Part shown: positions 56,132-64,000 of the stretch, one piece after another
How the letters are laid out: every line of letters starts with the position of its first letter
Numbering within the stretch: position 1 is the stretch's first letter
Notes under the pieces: model-generated
Told to the model about the DNA's origin: nothing
Seen by the model: only the letters and a program-made list of their open reading frames with translations
Database searches by the model: none
Source: Verticiella sediminum
Lineage (GTDB): Bacteria; Pseudomonadota; Gammaproteobacteria; Burkholderiales; Burkholderiaceae_B
Reading direction: 5' to 3'
Length of the DNA: 64,000 bases
NCBI RefSeq assembly: GCF_007558815.1
Contig: NZ_VLTJ01000016.1
Span: forward strand, 27,404 to 91,403
Translations under genes and position numbers: made by a program

Positions 56132-57130
56132 TCAGGCGGCGAGGGCCTGCGGGCGCGCGCCGCGGGTGAGCTGCTCGAGCATGTCGGCCCTGGCGGCGTC
56201 GTATTCTCGGGCCAAGCGCTCGATCAGGCTGGCGGCCGGCATGACCTCGCGCAGCACGCCGATGCCCTGGCCGCAGCCCCAGATCTCCTTCCAGGCCTTG
56301 GGCTTCTCGCGGTCGGAGCCGAAGTTCATCTTGGAGGGGTCGCTGCTGGGCAGGTTGTCCGGGTCCAGGCCGGCAGCCACCAGCGAGGGCTTGAGGTAGT
56401 TGCCGTGCACACCGGTGATGAGGTTGGTGTGCACGATGTCGTTGGCGCCGCATTCGGTGATCATGCGCTTGTAGCCTTCGACCGCGTTGGCCTCCTCGGT
56501 GGCGATGAAGGCCGAACCGATGTAGGCCATGTCCGCGCCCATGGTCTGCGCGGCCAGGATCGAACGGCCGTTGGCGATCGAGCCGGAGAGCAGCAGCGGG
56601 CCGTCGAACCACTCGCGGATTTCCTGGATCAGCGCGAGCGGCGACTGGAAGCCGGCGTGCCCGCCCGCACCCGCCGCCACGGCGATCAGGCCATCGGCGC
56701 CTTTCTCGATCGCCTTGCGGGCGAAGCGGTTGTCGATCACGTCGTGCAGCACGATGCCGCCGTAGCTGTGGATCGCGTCGTTGATCTCGGCACGCGCGCC
56801 CAGCGAGGTGATGACGATGGGCACCTTGTAGCGCACCACCACCTCCATGTCGTGCTCCAGCCGGTCATTGGAGCGGTGCACGATTTGGTTGACGGCAAAC
56901 GGTGCCGAAGGACGGTCCGGATGCCTGGCGTCGTGCTCGGCCAGCTCGGTGGTGATGCGGTCCAGCCACTCGGAGAGCTGGCTGGCCGGCCGCGCATTGA
57001 GCGCGGGGAACGAGCCGACGATGCCCGCCTTGCACTGGGCGATCACCAGATCCGGGTTCGAGATGATGAAAAGGGGAGAGGCGACGACCGGCAGGCGCAC
57101 GCGATCGGCGAGGATGGAGGGAAGTGCCAT
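56132..57130 (-). CDS. nitronate monooxygenase-like FMN enzyme
   Basis: A 332-residue TIM-barrel flavoprotein. FMN-binding features include VASPLFIISNPDLVIAQCKAG and GAGGHAGFQSPLALI with the catalytic histidine, and GADMAYIGSAFIATEE for phosphate binding. These are the class II nitronate monooxygenase/2-nitropropane dioxygenase signatures, although many members have other activities. It is followed by the PadR gene and preceded by a SnoaL-like gene on the same strand, so the three may form a unit. Confidence 0.85.
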   Translation of the reverse strand: MALPSILADRVRLPVVASPLFIISNPDLVIAQCKAGIVGSFPALNARPASQLSEWLDRITTELAEHDARHPDRPSAPFAVNQIVHRSNDRLEHDMEVVVRYKVPIVITSLGARAEINDAIHSYGGIVLHDVIDNRFARKAIEKGADGLIAVAAGAGGHAGFQSPLALIQEIREWFDGPLLLSGSIANGRSILAAQTMGADMAYIGSAFIATEEANAVEGYKRMITECGANDIVHTNLITGVHGNYLKPSLVAAGLDPDNLPSSDPSKMNFGSDREKPKAWKEIWGCGQGIGVLREVMPAASLIERLAREYDAARADMLEQLTRGARPQALAA

Positions 57131-57166
57131 GGTTGACTCCGAAAGGCAGAGAAAATATCGGAACGA

Positions 57167-57586
57167 TCAGCGAGCGCCGGTGAGCGTTGCCTTGTGCTGG
57201 GCCAGGCGCGCGCCCATCGCGGCCTGCAGTGCGGCCAGCCCGCTGGCCGGGCGGACCATGACCTCGAACTCGGCGATCTTGCCGTCGGGGTCGAAGCGGA
57301 TGAGGTCGATGCCCTTGAGCGCCTTGCCGTCGATCTCGGCGCTGAATTCCAGGCCGACGCTCAGGCCGTCGGCGGTGAAGAACTCGCGGTGGTACTGGAA
57401 GTTCTCGAAGACCGTGTTGACGGTAGTGAGCACGAGCACGATGGCCTCGGGCCCGGGATAGGGGGAGTGCGCCACCGGCGAGCGAAAGACCACGTCGTCA
57501 GCGACGAGCGGGCGCAGTTCGGCGGCGTCGTTGCTGCGCAGGTAGCGGTGCCAGGCCTGCAGGGTCTGGGCAATGGCGGCATTCAT
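57167..57586 (-). CDS. SnoaL/NTF2-like small protein
   Basis: A 139-residue cone-fold (NTF2-like) protein. The start ATG 57586 has GGGGAG five bases upstream; a longer reading adds seven residues. Typical NTF2-like patterns are LVADDVVFRSPV and EFMVRP-like segments near the C-terminus (AEFEVMVRP). Such proteins bind steroids, polyketides or small acids, or act as isomerases. It is 36 bp upstream of the nitronate-monooxygenase-like gene. Confidence 0.75.
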   Translation of the reverse strand: MNAAIAQTLQAWHRYLRSNDAAELRPLVADDVVFRSPVAHSPYPGPEAIVLVLTTVNTVFENFQYHREFFTADGLSVGLEFSAEIDGKALKGIDLIRFDPDGKIAEFEVMVRPASGLAALQAAMGARLAQHKATLTGAR

Positions 57587-57694
57587 GCAGTCTCCCCGAG
57601 CGTTCATGCATCTGTTTGTGCAATCAGTTGCATTAATCTATCAGCGCTTGTGGTTTTGCGCAAGCGGCGGCCTGCGCGGCGGGGCCGGGCGAAC

Positions 57695-57790
57695 TCAGTC
57701 GTCGCCTTTGCGACGGCGGAGAATTTCGCGCGCGATGGCGTAGACCACGCCGATGGCGAGTCCGAGGGCGATCCAGGCTTCGAGTGTCAT
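57695..57790 (-). CDS. 31-residue membrane-anchored microprotein
   Basis: An ATG at 57790 opens a short frame with one helix (WIALGLAIGVVYAIA) and a basic end (REILRRRKGDD). It has the shape of a single-pass protein with positive-inside orientation. The Shine-Dalgarno is weak. Function unknown. Confidence 0.45.
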   Translation of the reverse strand: MTLEAWIALGLAIGVVYAIAREILRRRKGDD

Positions 57791-57847
57791 GGGGTGCGAC
57801 CTTAGCACGGGCGAGCTTGTCCGCCGCCCTGCCGGGGCCAAGCTCGC

Positions 57848-58120
57848 TCAGCCGGCGGGCTGTGAGGCGCGGCGCAGGGCGTCGAATGCCTCGGTGCCCT
57901 GGGGCGCCTGGGCCTCGAGCCGGCTCAGCAGCGCTTGCGCGTCGGCCCGCGCCGCGCCTGCGTCACCATGCTGGCGATCGCAATGTGCGATCCGGTGCTC
58001 GACGTAGCCGTCGGCATCCAGCCGGATCGCGACGACGCCCCGATAGCGGCCTTCGACCTCGATGACGTCGGCCTTCAACGCATAGTGCGGGCCTTGGCTG
58101 GACGGCGATGACAGACTCAT
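57848..58120 (-). CDS. uncharacterised small protein
   Basis: A 90-residue protein from ATG 58120, which has GAGGAG seven bases upstream. It contains a beta-rich part (HYALKADVIEVEGRYRGVVAIRLD) and a helical Ala-rich end. No motif is recognised. Confidence 0.55.
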   Translation of the reverse strand: MSLSSPSSQGPHYALKADVIEVEGRYRGVVAIRLDADGYVEHRIAHCDRQHGDAGAARADAQALLSRLEAQAPQGTEAFDALRRASQPAG

Positions 58121-58279
58121 GACTGACTCCTCGGACGGATGCCCCGGTGCAGGCGCGCCGGGTGTGCCCTCGTGCAAGCATAGCGCGCGCCCGTGCGGAT
58201 CGGCTGGGCCGTCCGGGTTTGCCTCGTGCCGGCGTGCGCTGGTCGGCGCCCGCCCCGGCTGGGAGCGTCCGGCCGGCAT

Positions 58280-58693
58280 CTAGAGCAGGTAGTTGCCCCA
58301 GGCCTCGGGCTGGAAACGGATGGCGTCGATGCGCAGGAGCACCGTTTTCCCGTTGGGCGTGCGGTACTGCGTACTGGAGCGCGCGCGCATGCCGAGCAGC
58401 GCGGTGCCGATCGGCGAGAGCACCGAGTACTTGCCGGCCGCGAGGTCGGCTTCGTGCGGATAGCACAGGGTGATCTCGCGCTGCTCGCCCTGTTCGTCGG
58501 TGACCAGGACGCGGCTGTGCATCGTCACCACGTCGGGCGGGATCTGTCGCGGCGGGATGACGCCGCCCTCGTCGAGCAGGTCGAACAGCGGCGGCAGGCT
58601 GCCGTCGGGAGCGACATGGGCGTCGGACAGTTTGAAGAGGCGGGCGTGGTCGAGTTCGGAGAACACCCGGTCCAGGGAGGCTTGCTTGTTCAT
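58280..58693 (-). CDS. rnk: Rnk-like GreA/GreB-domain protein
   Basis: A 137-residue protein. The central PPDVVTMHSRVLVTDE and the C-terminal SPIGTALLGMR are the family's strongest segments: the GreA/GreB C-terminal domain that binds RNA polymerase's secondary channel, without the anti-pause coiled coil. E. coli Rnk regulates nucleoside diphosphate kinase levels. ATG 58693 gives the normal length; a reading from 58720 adds nine residues. Confidence 0.85.
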   Translation of the reverse strand: MNKQASLDRVFSELDHARLFKLSDAHVAPDGSLPPLFDLLDEGGVIPPRQIPPDVVTMHSRVLVTDEQGEQREITLCYPHEADLAAGKYSVLSPIGTALLGMRARSSTQYRTPNGKTVLLRIDAIRFQPEAWGNYLL

Positions 58694-58978
58694 GATGGCG
58701 TCGGATCGTGTAAGGCCCACGCGGGGCTGCTGCGCACTGGAAAGGCCCGACGGACGAGGTGCGGGGATGGCTGGGTGCCGCCGGGCCTAGGGCTGTGCGT
58801 CGAAATCCGGCTTGAGAAGATACAGCGGATCGCGCCCACAGCCCGGCGTCGCCACGGTGCCCGTGGCGTGCGAGAGGGGAAGGGGAATGGGCGAGATCAT
58901 GGAGTGGGATGGTACCCGAGCTTGCCGAGACTGGCGAGCCCCGTCGAGTACGGACGGCGGGATGAGCGCGGGCCTGCC

Positions 58979-59236
58979 TCAGCCGCGCGCCTGGCTGCGC
59001 CAGACGGCGAAGCCCGCAACCGGCAACAGGAACAGCGTGGCCAGCATCAGCAAGGCGATGCACAGCGTGCGCGCCGGCTGCGGCAGCGTGAACAGATCGA
59101 GCGCCATGAGCAGGTTGCCGCCCGCCAGCACTGCGTAGACCGCGAGCGCCTGGAACCAGCGCGCGTGCCGCGTGCGCAGCGCGAGGTATGTGCACAGGGT
59201 CAGGGTGGCGATGGCGAGGACGATCAGCAGGGGCAC
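58979..59236 (-). CDS. small membrane protein
   Basis: An 85-residue protein from GTG 59236, which has GGGAG about six bases upstream. Three hydrophobic segments are visible: LLIVLAIATLTLCTYLAL, FQALAVYAVLAGGNLLMAL and LCIALLMLATLFLLPVAGF. No family is recognised. Longer readings into 59398 use a basic leader without a site. Confidence 0.6.
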   Translation of the reverse strand: MPLLIVLAIATLTLCTYLALRTRHARWFQALAVYAVLAGGNLLMALDLFTLPQPARTLCIALLMLATLFLLPVAGFAVWRSQARG

Positions 59237-59330
59237 GGGGTTCTCCCAGGGAAAGAGTGGTCCGGTTCTTGGACGCCGCCAGTCCGCCGAACGTTCATGG
59301 CGGCGCGCGATCCGGCTCGACGGGCAAGGC

Positions 59331-59870
59331 TCACGTGGCGAGCAGGAAGGGTGTGGCCAGCGTGGCGAGCCGGCTTTCGGTGCCGTCGGCCTCGCCACGC
59401 AAGTGGCGAACCAGGTCGGCGGTGGTGGAGCGGCGCGTCAACATGAGGCATGCGGCTTCGCGCTCGGGGACGCGGCTCGCGTGCCAGCAGCCCGGGCGCA
59501 TGCAAACCCCTTGGCCAGGGTGCAGGGCAAAGGCGCGGAGCGAGGCCAGGTCCGGGCTCCCGTCGTCGCGGCTGCGCGCCACGACGTGCAGCACGGGCCC
59601 GGTCAGCGGGACGAGGGCCTGCTCGGTCAGGTCGTGCACTTCCAGCGTGCCGATCATCGGCTCGGTGCTGCGATAGTTCACCCAGAGGATCTCGGTCTCA
59701 CCGCCCGCGCCGGCATCGAAGACGTGCTGCTGCCAGAAGTCCGTCGCGGCGTTGCTGAAGGCCACCGCGGCGGCGGCCGGCGCGGGCAGGGGCTTGCCCA
59801 GCATCCAGCCGTAGGGTGCGAAGGCGTGTTCGGTCAGTGGCTGGCAGATGACTTGGTTCGAGGCGTGCAT
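59331..59870 (-). CDS. ureidoglycolate lyase (AllA family)
   Basis: A 179-residue cupin-fold protein. QPLTEHAFAPYGWMLGKP at the N-terminus, EVHDLTEQALVPLTG in the middle and LHPGQGVCMRPGCWHASR are family signatures. It cleaves ureidoglycolate to glyoxylate and urea in the allantoin pathway. No other allantoin genes are near, so a different carboxylate substrate is possible. Confidence 0.85.
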   Translation of the reverse strand: MHASNQVICQPLTEHAFAPYGWMLGKPLPAPAAAAVAFSNAATDFWQQHVFDAGAGGETEILWVNYRSTEPMIGTLEVHDLTEQALVPLTGPVLHVVARSRDDGSPDLASLRAFALHPGQGVCMRPGCWHASRVPEREAACLMLTRRSTTADLVRHLRGEADGTESRLATLATPFLLAT

Positions 59871-60048
59871 GATGGCGTGTGGGTCCGTGGGCTCTGCGCA
59901 GCGGGTCGCTGCGCCGCCGTGCCGCGGCGCCGGGCTCTGGGTGGGCCGATGGCATGGCGGTTATGCTAGCAGCCCGGACGGCGTAGCCAGAGAAGCGGGG
60001 CAGTCGTCCCGGACTTTCCATGCTTGCCCCGCTTTTGCGCCAGGTGCC

Positions 60049-61614
60049 ATGCCCAAGATCAATCTGCGCCAGCTCGTCCTGTGCCTGACCTGCGGGTCGG
60101 TGCTGCTCACGCTCTTCATCGCGCTGGTGTCGGGCGGCATCATGCATCGCGACCTGTTGCTCGACAAAGGATTGGAGGCCAACCGGCTGTACGCGGGCAA
60201 GATCGCCAAGACGACCGATCTCTACCTGCGCATGAGCCTGCAGCGCCTGGCGTATGCCGGGGACGAGGTTGCCGGGGCCTGGACGGATGCGGCGCAACGC
60301 CAGTCCATCGTGACCCGTCTGCGCGAGGACGCGTCCATGTTCGACGCTGTGCTGGTGGTCGGCGCCGACGGCACGGTGCTCGCCACCGACCCGCCCAATC
60401 TCGGGCTGCGCGGCAGGCGGCTGGACACCGTCGGGGCGCGCGAGGCGCTCGCGCAGCGCGCGCCCATGATAAGCCGGCCCTTCGTCGGTGCGATGGGGCG
60501 CCTCATCATCACGCTGACGAGCCCGATCGAGGACGAGGCGGGGCAGTACCTGGGCTATGTGAGCGGCTCGCTCTACCTGCACCGCGACGGGCTGCTCAGC
60601 TCGCTGTTGGGCGAGCACGATTTCATGGACGGCTCCTATCTCTACGTAGTGGACGACGAGGGGCGCGTGCTCTATCACCAGGACCGTGCATGGGTGGGCG
60701 CGCTACGCGAGGGCGACCCGGCCGTCGCCGCGGTGCGCGCGGGCCGCAGCGGGGCCATGCGCCTGACGAACGCGAACGACGTGCCGGTGCTGGCGGGCTA
60801 TGCCCCGGTGGCCGTGGCCGACTGGGGGGTGATCGCGAGCCAGCCCGAGCAGGCCACGCTTGCCGAGCTGTCCGCGCTGGTCTGGCGCAATCTGGCGTAC
60901 ACCTTGCCGGGGCTGGCGCTGTCTTTCGCGCTGATCTGGGCACTGTCGGCGCAGATATCCAAGCCGCTCGCGCAGATCGCCCGCCGTGCCGGGCAGATGG
61001 AAGAGCCCGATGCCAGGGATCGCCTCGAGCGCGTGCGCTCCTGGTATTTCGAGGCGGCGCAGATCAAGTCTTCCCTGCTGCGCGGCCTGTCCGGCGTGCA
61101 GGGACGCATCCGGCGCCTGAACGAGGAGTCGCAGACCGATCAGCTCACCGGCCTGGCCAACCGGCGCGCCATGGAGGCCGCCGCGGCGGCGTGGCAGGCG
61201 GCCGGCGCGAGCTGTGCGGTGGTCCTGGTCGACATCGATCGCTTCAAGCTGGTCAACGATCGCCTGGGCCACGACGTGGGCGACCGCGTGCTGCAGCACC
61301 TGGCGCGCGTTCTCGCCGCGCAGGCCCGTCCCGGCGACCTGGCATGCCGGCTCGGCGGCGAGGAATTCGCCTTGTTCATGCCGGCCACGCCGCTGCCTTT
61401 CGCGGTCGAGACCGCCGAGCGCCTGCGCCTGGCCGTCGCCGCGCAGCGCATGGCCGGCGTGGGAGAGATCACGGTGTCGTGCGGTGTCGCGCACCTGTCC
61501 CACCTGCCCGATACGGAGCCCGGCTTCAGCGCACTCGTGAAGGCGGCCGACGTCGCGCTCTACCGCGCCAAGGCGCAGGGCCGCAATCGCACGGAGGTGG
61601 CGGCAGCGGTGTGA
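60049..61614 (+). CDS. membrane-bound diguanylate cyclase (Cache-GGDEF)
   Basis: A 521-residue sensor. The first helix is at about 10-30, a periplasmic Cache-like domain spans about 35-290 (DAVLVVGADGTVLATDPP), a second helix is at about 292-313, and a short HAMP-like segment follows. The GGDEF domain covers about 355-515 with active-site GGEEF (436-440) and the TDQLTGLANRRAM start. It converts two GTP to cyclic di-GMP. The inhibitory RxxD site is not evident at the expected place upstream of GGEEF. The gene is divergent from the ureidoglycolate lyase gene. Confidence 0.92.
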   Translation: MPKINLRQLVLCLTCGSVLLTLFIALVSGGIMHRDLLLDKGLEANRLYAGKIAKTTDLYLRMSLQRLAYAGDEVAGAWTDAAQRQSIVTRLREDASMFDAVLVVGADGTVLATDPPNLGLRGRRLDTVGAREALAQRAPMISRPFVGAMGRLIITLTSPIEDEAGQYLGYVSGSLYLHRDGLLSSLLGEHDFMDGSYLYVVDDEGRVLYHQDRAWVGALREGDPAVAAVRAGRSGAMRLTNANDVPVLAGYAPVAVADWGVIASQPEQATLAELSALVWRNLAYTLPGLALSFALIWALSAQISKPLAQIARRAGQMEEPDARDRLERVRSWYFEAAQIKSSLLRGLSGVQGRIRRLNEESQTDQLTGLANRRAMEAAAAAWQAAGASCAVVLVDIDRFKLVNDRLGHDVGDRVLQHLARVLAAQARPGDLACRLGGEEFALFMPATPLPFAVETAERLRLAVAAQRMAGVGEITVSCGVAHLSHLPDTEPGFSALVKAADVALYRAKAQGRNRTEVAAAV

Positions 61615-61704
61615 CACCGTGCGGCGATGCCGCGCCGCGCCCGTCTTGCCGGGCGGGCTGCGCGTCCTGTCGGCCCCGCCTCGGCGGTATCCGGTCAACG
61701 CCAA

Positions 61705-61751
61705 CAAAAACGCCCACGCGCCGCCCGGCGAATGCCGGTGGTACGTGGGCG
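61705..61751 (-). terminator. intrinsic terminator of the YSC84 lipoprotein gene
   Basis: CGCCCACG (61711-61718) pairs with CGTGGGCG (61744-61751), with an inner GCC/GGC pairing; on the minus strand it is followed by five T (61706-61710 are A). Confidence 0.8.
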
Positions 61752-61795
61752 GCAAGACGGACGCGGCTCGCGCGTCCGGGCTGCCATGCCAGTGC

Positions 61796-62380
61796 TTACA
61801 GGTTGCGGGCCGGGGCGATGCGCGTACCGTCGATGGACACGCCGGCCATCAGGCCGCCATTGTTCAGCACGAAGCCCACCACGGGCTGGTTGGCGGTCTG
61901 GGTGTCGATGCTGCCGTTCACGCCGATGCTGGCCACGGCGACAGTGGCGTCCGCACCGATCGTCCAGCCGTTGCTGTTGCGGAATTTCTGATACGAGGCC
62001 GCATCGGTGAAGGCGATGACCAGAGCCTTGGACTGCGCGCCGGCCTGAAAGCCGATCGAGCCGCCCGTCGAGGTGTAATACCCCTGCGGCTGGCCCTTGA
62101 CGCGCAGCACCCCGCGTCCGTGCTCGAAACCGACCACGAAGGCACCGCTCAGCACTTCGGGGAAGACCAGCACGGCATGCGCGCGATCGACGATGGCGCG
62201 GCTGTCCGGGGCCTGCTCGTACAGGCGCTGCAGCGTGGCGCTGGCGGCATCGTTGATGGCCTGTCGCTGTTGAGCCACCGTCGCATTGGTGTTGGTCCCG
62301 GCGGGTGTCGTCGTCGTGCAGGCGGCGAGAGCCGTGGCGGCGGCGAGGGTGGCGGCGATGGCGAGACGTTGAAAGCGCAT
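61796..62380 (-). CDS. YSC84-domain lipoprotein
   Basis: A 194-residue exported lipoprotein. The lipobox LAAC puts the lipidated cysteine at 21. The mature protein begins with a Thr/Asn-rich linker and then a YSC84-type domain with FPEVLSGAFVVGFEHGRGVL, GGSIGFQAGAQSKALVIAF and NSNGWTIGADATVAVAS. AAGGGGAA precedes the ATG. The domain is found in lipid-binding proteins of eukaryotes and in bacterial stress-related lipoproteins; role here unknown. Confidence 0.87.
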   Translation of the reverse strand: MRFQRLAIAATLAAATALAACTTTTPAGTNTNATVAQQRQAINDAASATLQRLYEQAPDSRAIVDRAHAVLVFPEVLSGAFVVGFEHGRGVLRVKGQPQGYYTSTGGSIGFQAGAQSKALVIAFTDAASYQKFRNSNGWTIGADATVAVASIGVNGSIDTQTANQPVVGFVLNNGGLMAGVSIDGTRIAPARNL

Positions 62381-62491
62381 GGATTTCCCCTTGTTGTTCG
62401 TATGCATGGATGTATCCGCGCAGTCGTATCCGACTGCGGTGATCGGTTTCAGCAAGATACGTGCCACAGCCGCTGCGTAACCGGCTGTGCC

Positions 62492-62701
62492 TTACTCTAC
62501 CAGGGGCACGACCTGCACCGACGCCGGTTCGATGCCGGCCGCGCGCAGGCGGGCGTCCGCATCGTTGTGGTCCGAGGCGTCGGGCAGGTCCAGCGCGGCC
62601 ACGAGCTCGCGCCGGGCTTCGATCGGATCGTTGACGACACCGTCGACCAGCGCCATGCCGGTGCTGCCGTCGGTCTTATTGAACGTGATCTGCATTTTCA
62701 T
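62492..62701 (-). CDS. uncharacterised small protein
   Basis: A 69-residue acidic protein, beginning MKMQITFNKTDGSTG. Its start overlaps the stop of the acetyltransferase upstream by 4 nt (ATGA), so they are co-translated. No domain recognised. Confidence 0.65.
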   Translation of the reverse strand: MKMQITFNKTDGSTGMALVDGVVNDPIEARRELVAALDLPDASDHNDADARLRAAGIEPASVQVVPLVE

Positions 62702-63312
62702 GATGGTTCTCCAGGCCGCGCGGGTGTCGCGCTCCTGCAGTCGTTAGCACTTTCGGTGCCGCGCCGCCCGTCGACTCGGGCGGGATTACCCATCACCGTG
62801 GCGCCCGCAGGCACGTCGCGCGTGACCACGCTGCCGGCGCCCACCAGGGCGTCGTCGCCGATGCTGACTCCCGGCAGGATGAGGGCGCCGGCGCCGATCC
62901 AGACGTTGCTGCCGATGCGCACCGGCCGCCCGAATTCCAGGCCGCTCGCCCGCTGGGCCGCATCGCGCGGGTGGTCGGCGGCGAGAATCTGCACGCCCGG
63001 CGCGATCTGGGTCTTGCTGCCGATGACGACCTCGACCACATCCAGGATGACGCAGTTGAAATTCAGGAATACGCCGTCGCCCAGCGTGATGTTGTAGCCA
63101 TAGTCGCAATGAAAGGGTGGCCGCACGGCCGCGTGCGCACCGACGTGGCGCAGCCGCTCGGCGAGCAGGGCGCGGCGCTGTTCCAGTGGCAGCGCCAGGC
63201 TGGCGTTGTAGCGGTGCAGCCAGGCCTGGCACGCCGCCAGGTCCGCCTGCAGTTCGGCCGCGCTGGCGTCGTAGAGCTCGCCGGCCAGCATCTTGTCTTT
63301 CTCGCTTCGCAT
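62698..63312 (-). CDS. maltose O-acetyltransferase-type hexapeptide transferase
   Basis: A 204-residue left-handed beta-helix enzyme. The N-terminal helical MLAGELYDASAAELQADL segment is the family's Mac domain. Hexapeptide repeats run from GDGVFLNFNCVIL to GDDALVGAGSVVTRDVPAGATVMGNPAR. The catalytic histidine is in LAADHP. It transfers acetyl from acetyl-CoA to a sugar. ATG 63312 has AGGAG five bases upstream; a GTG at 63318 is an alternative. Confidence 0.9.
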   Translation of the reverse strand: MRSEKDKMLAGELYDASAAELQADLAACQAWLHRYNASLALPLEQRRALLAERLRHVGAHAAVRPPFHCDYGYNITLGDGVFLNFNCVILDVVEVVIGSKTQIAPGVQILAADHPRDAAQRASGLEFGRPVRIGSNVWIGAGALILPGVSIGDDALVGAGSVVTRDVPAGATVMGNPARVDGRRGTESANDCRSATPARPGEPS

Positions 63313-63503
63313 GCACACTCCTGCGCTTGGCGGGCCCTGGGCCCGCGGGGTGTCGGGTCGAGCAAGGCGCGCGCCCGGTCATGGATCGGTGGCGCCGCCC
63401 GGCAGGATGGCGACGGCCCCGCGGCAGAATCGCTGAACTTGCGGCGAGCGGCAATGTCGGTCGGTTATCCTGCCATATCCATGCAGGAAGGAAGAGGGAC
63501 TCC

Positions 63504-63950
63504 ATGATTCGAATTGCTGTCGACAGCGACGCCAGCCAGGTGCGTGAATGCGCCGAGCAAGCCTATCAGCGTTACGTGTCGGTCATGGGGCGCAAGCCCG
63601 CGCCCATGCTTGCCGACTTCGCGGCCCAGATCGCCGAGGACAAGGTCTATGTCGCCACCGACGAGGCCGGGCAGGTGCAGGGCTTCATCGTCTTCTACCC
63701 CAAGGAGCGCCACATGTTCCTGGAGAACGTGGCCGTGCTGCCGGAGTTCGCGGGCCAGGGGCTGGGCCGCTTGCTCATCGAGTTCTGCGAAGACGAGGCC
63801 CGCCGTCAGGGCATGGGCGCGGTGCATCTCTACACCAACGAGTTGATGACCGAGAACCTCGCCATGTATCCCCACATGGGCTACGTGGAATTCGGCCGCC
63901 GGCAGGACGACGGATTCAATCGGGTGTATTTCGAGAAGCGGCTGAACTGA
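63504..63950 (+). CDS. GNAT acetyltransferase
   Basis: A 148-residue GNAT. The acetyl-CoA loop is VLPEFAGQGLGRLLIEFCEDEARRQG near residues 74-100, and the C-terminal NLAMYPHMGYVEFGRRQDD is the usual RimI-like tail. Substrate unknown. AGAGGG lies upstream of the ATG. Confidence 0.85.
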   Translation: MIRIAVDSDASQVRECAEQAYQRYVSVMGRKPAPMLADFAAQIAEDKVYVATDEAGQVQGFIVFYPKERHMFLENVAVLPEFAGQGLGRLLIEFCEDEARRQGMGAVHLYTNELMTENLAMYPHMGYVEFGRRQDDGFNRVYFEKRLN

Positions 63951-63961
63951 AAGACTCCGCG

Positions 63962-64000
63962 GGCACACCGGCGCCCGCCGTGCGCATGCGCCGGTGTGCC
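63962..64000. terminator. hairpin after the GNAT gene, cut by the window edge
   Basis: GGCACACCGGCGC (63962-63974) pairs perfectly with GCGCCGGTGTGCC (63988-64000) across a 13-nt loop. A T-run, if present, is beyond the end. Confidence 0.6.

Overview
This is a dense, GC-rich stretch of bacterial chromosome with about 50 protein genes, short intergenic gaps, and no rRNA, tRNA, insertion sequence, integrase or CRISPR array that I could find. Two periplasmic receptors of the Bug/TctC family, many LysR, IclR, GntR, TetR and ArsR regulators placed next to small catabolic operons, the DUF2868-DUF3482 GTPase pair and a MoxR/VWA pair all suggest a betaproteobacterium of the Alcaligenaceae (Bordetella/Achromobacter type). 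The genus is an inference; it was not checked against a database.

Layout. 1-2810: a minus-strand operon (YrdC-like protein, isocitrate-lyase-family enzyme, LeuC-like dehydratase cut by the window edge) divergent from a LysR regulator with a textbook T-N11-A box. 2842-5308: a CYP153-type cytochrome P450 with its [2Fe-2S] ferredoxin and a TetR regulator. 5429-10480: a GTPase/membrane-protein pair, a NodB-type deacetylase and a glycosyltransferase. 10546-14933: clpB with a sigma-32-like promoter and a possible thermosensing hairpin, a strong terminator, an alpha/beta hydrolase and a thioesterase. 14950-20406: Bug receptor, aconitase and amidohydrolase, divergent from a GntR regulator. 20418-27316: DUF1415 protein, a hot-dog-like protein, an acetyltransferase-like protein, a secreted unknown and an M16 protease. 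27884-37618: a two-operon catabolic island (TauD-type dioxygenase plus polyamine-type ABC importer; enoyl-CoA hydratase, CoA ligase and aldehyde dehydrogenase) around an IclR gene. 37647-45073: VWA/MoxR pair, RimJ-like acetyltransferase, Lrp regulator divergent from a stand-alone acetolactate synthase, Bug receptor and LysR. 45177-54160: flavin monooxygenase, ArsR, BisC-type molybdoenzyme, and an acyl-CoA dehydrogenase/CoA ligase/IclR operon. 54421-64000: mostly single housekeeping or metabolic genes (threonine-dehydratase-like, PadR, nitronate-monooxygenase-like, Rnk, ureidoglycolate lyase, GGDEF protein, YSC84 lipoprotein, acetyltransferases).

How parts may work together. The most coherent unit is 27884-37618. 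The same inverted repeat, TATTGCAATGCAATA or a close variant, lies just downstream of the promoters of both operons that flank the IclR gene. This suggests one IclR-controlled pathway for uptake of a cationic or amine-like compound, oxygenation, CoA activation, hydration and aldehyde oxidation. The acyl-CoA dehydrogenase operon has its own IclR gene and carries a related repeat with the same TGCAATGCA core. The substrates are unknown.

I did not find a clearly new defence, mobile or RNA-guided system. The observations most worth following up are the shared IclR operators, the Shine-Dalgarno-masking hairpin before clpB, the 37-bp duplicated gene fragment at 20418/21597, the dispersed repeat at 6796/55450, and the unexplained 567-bp non-coding region at 27317-27883.
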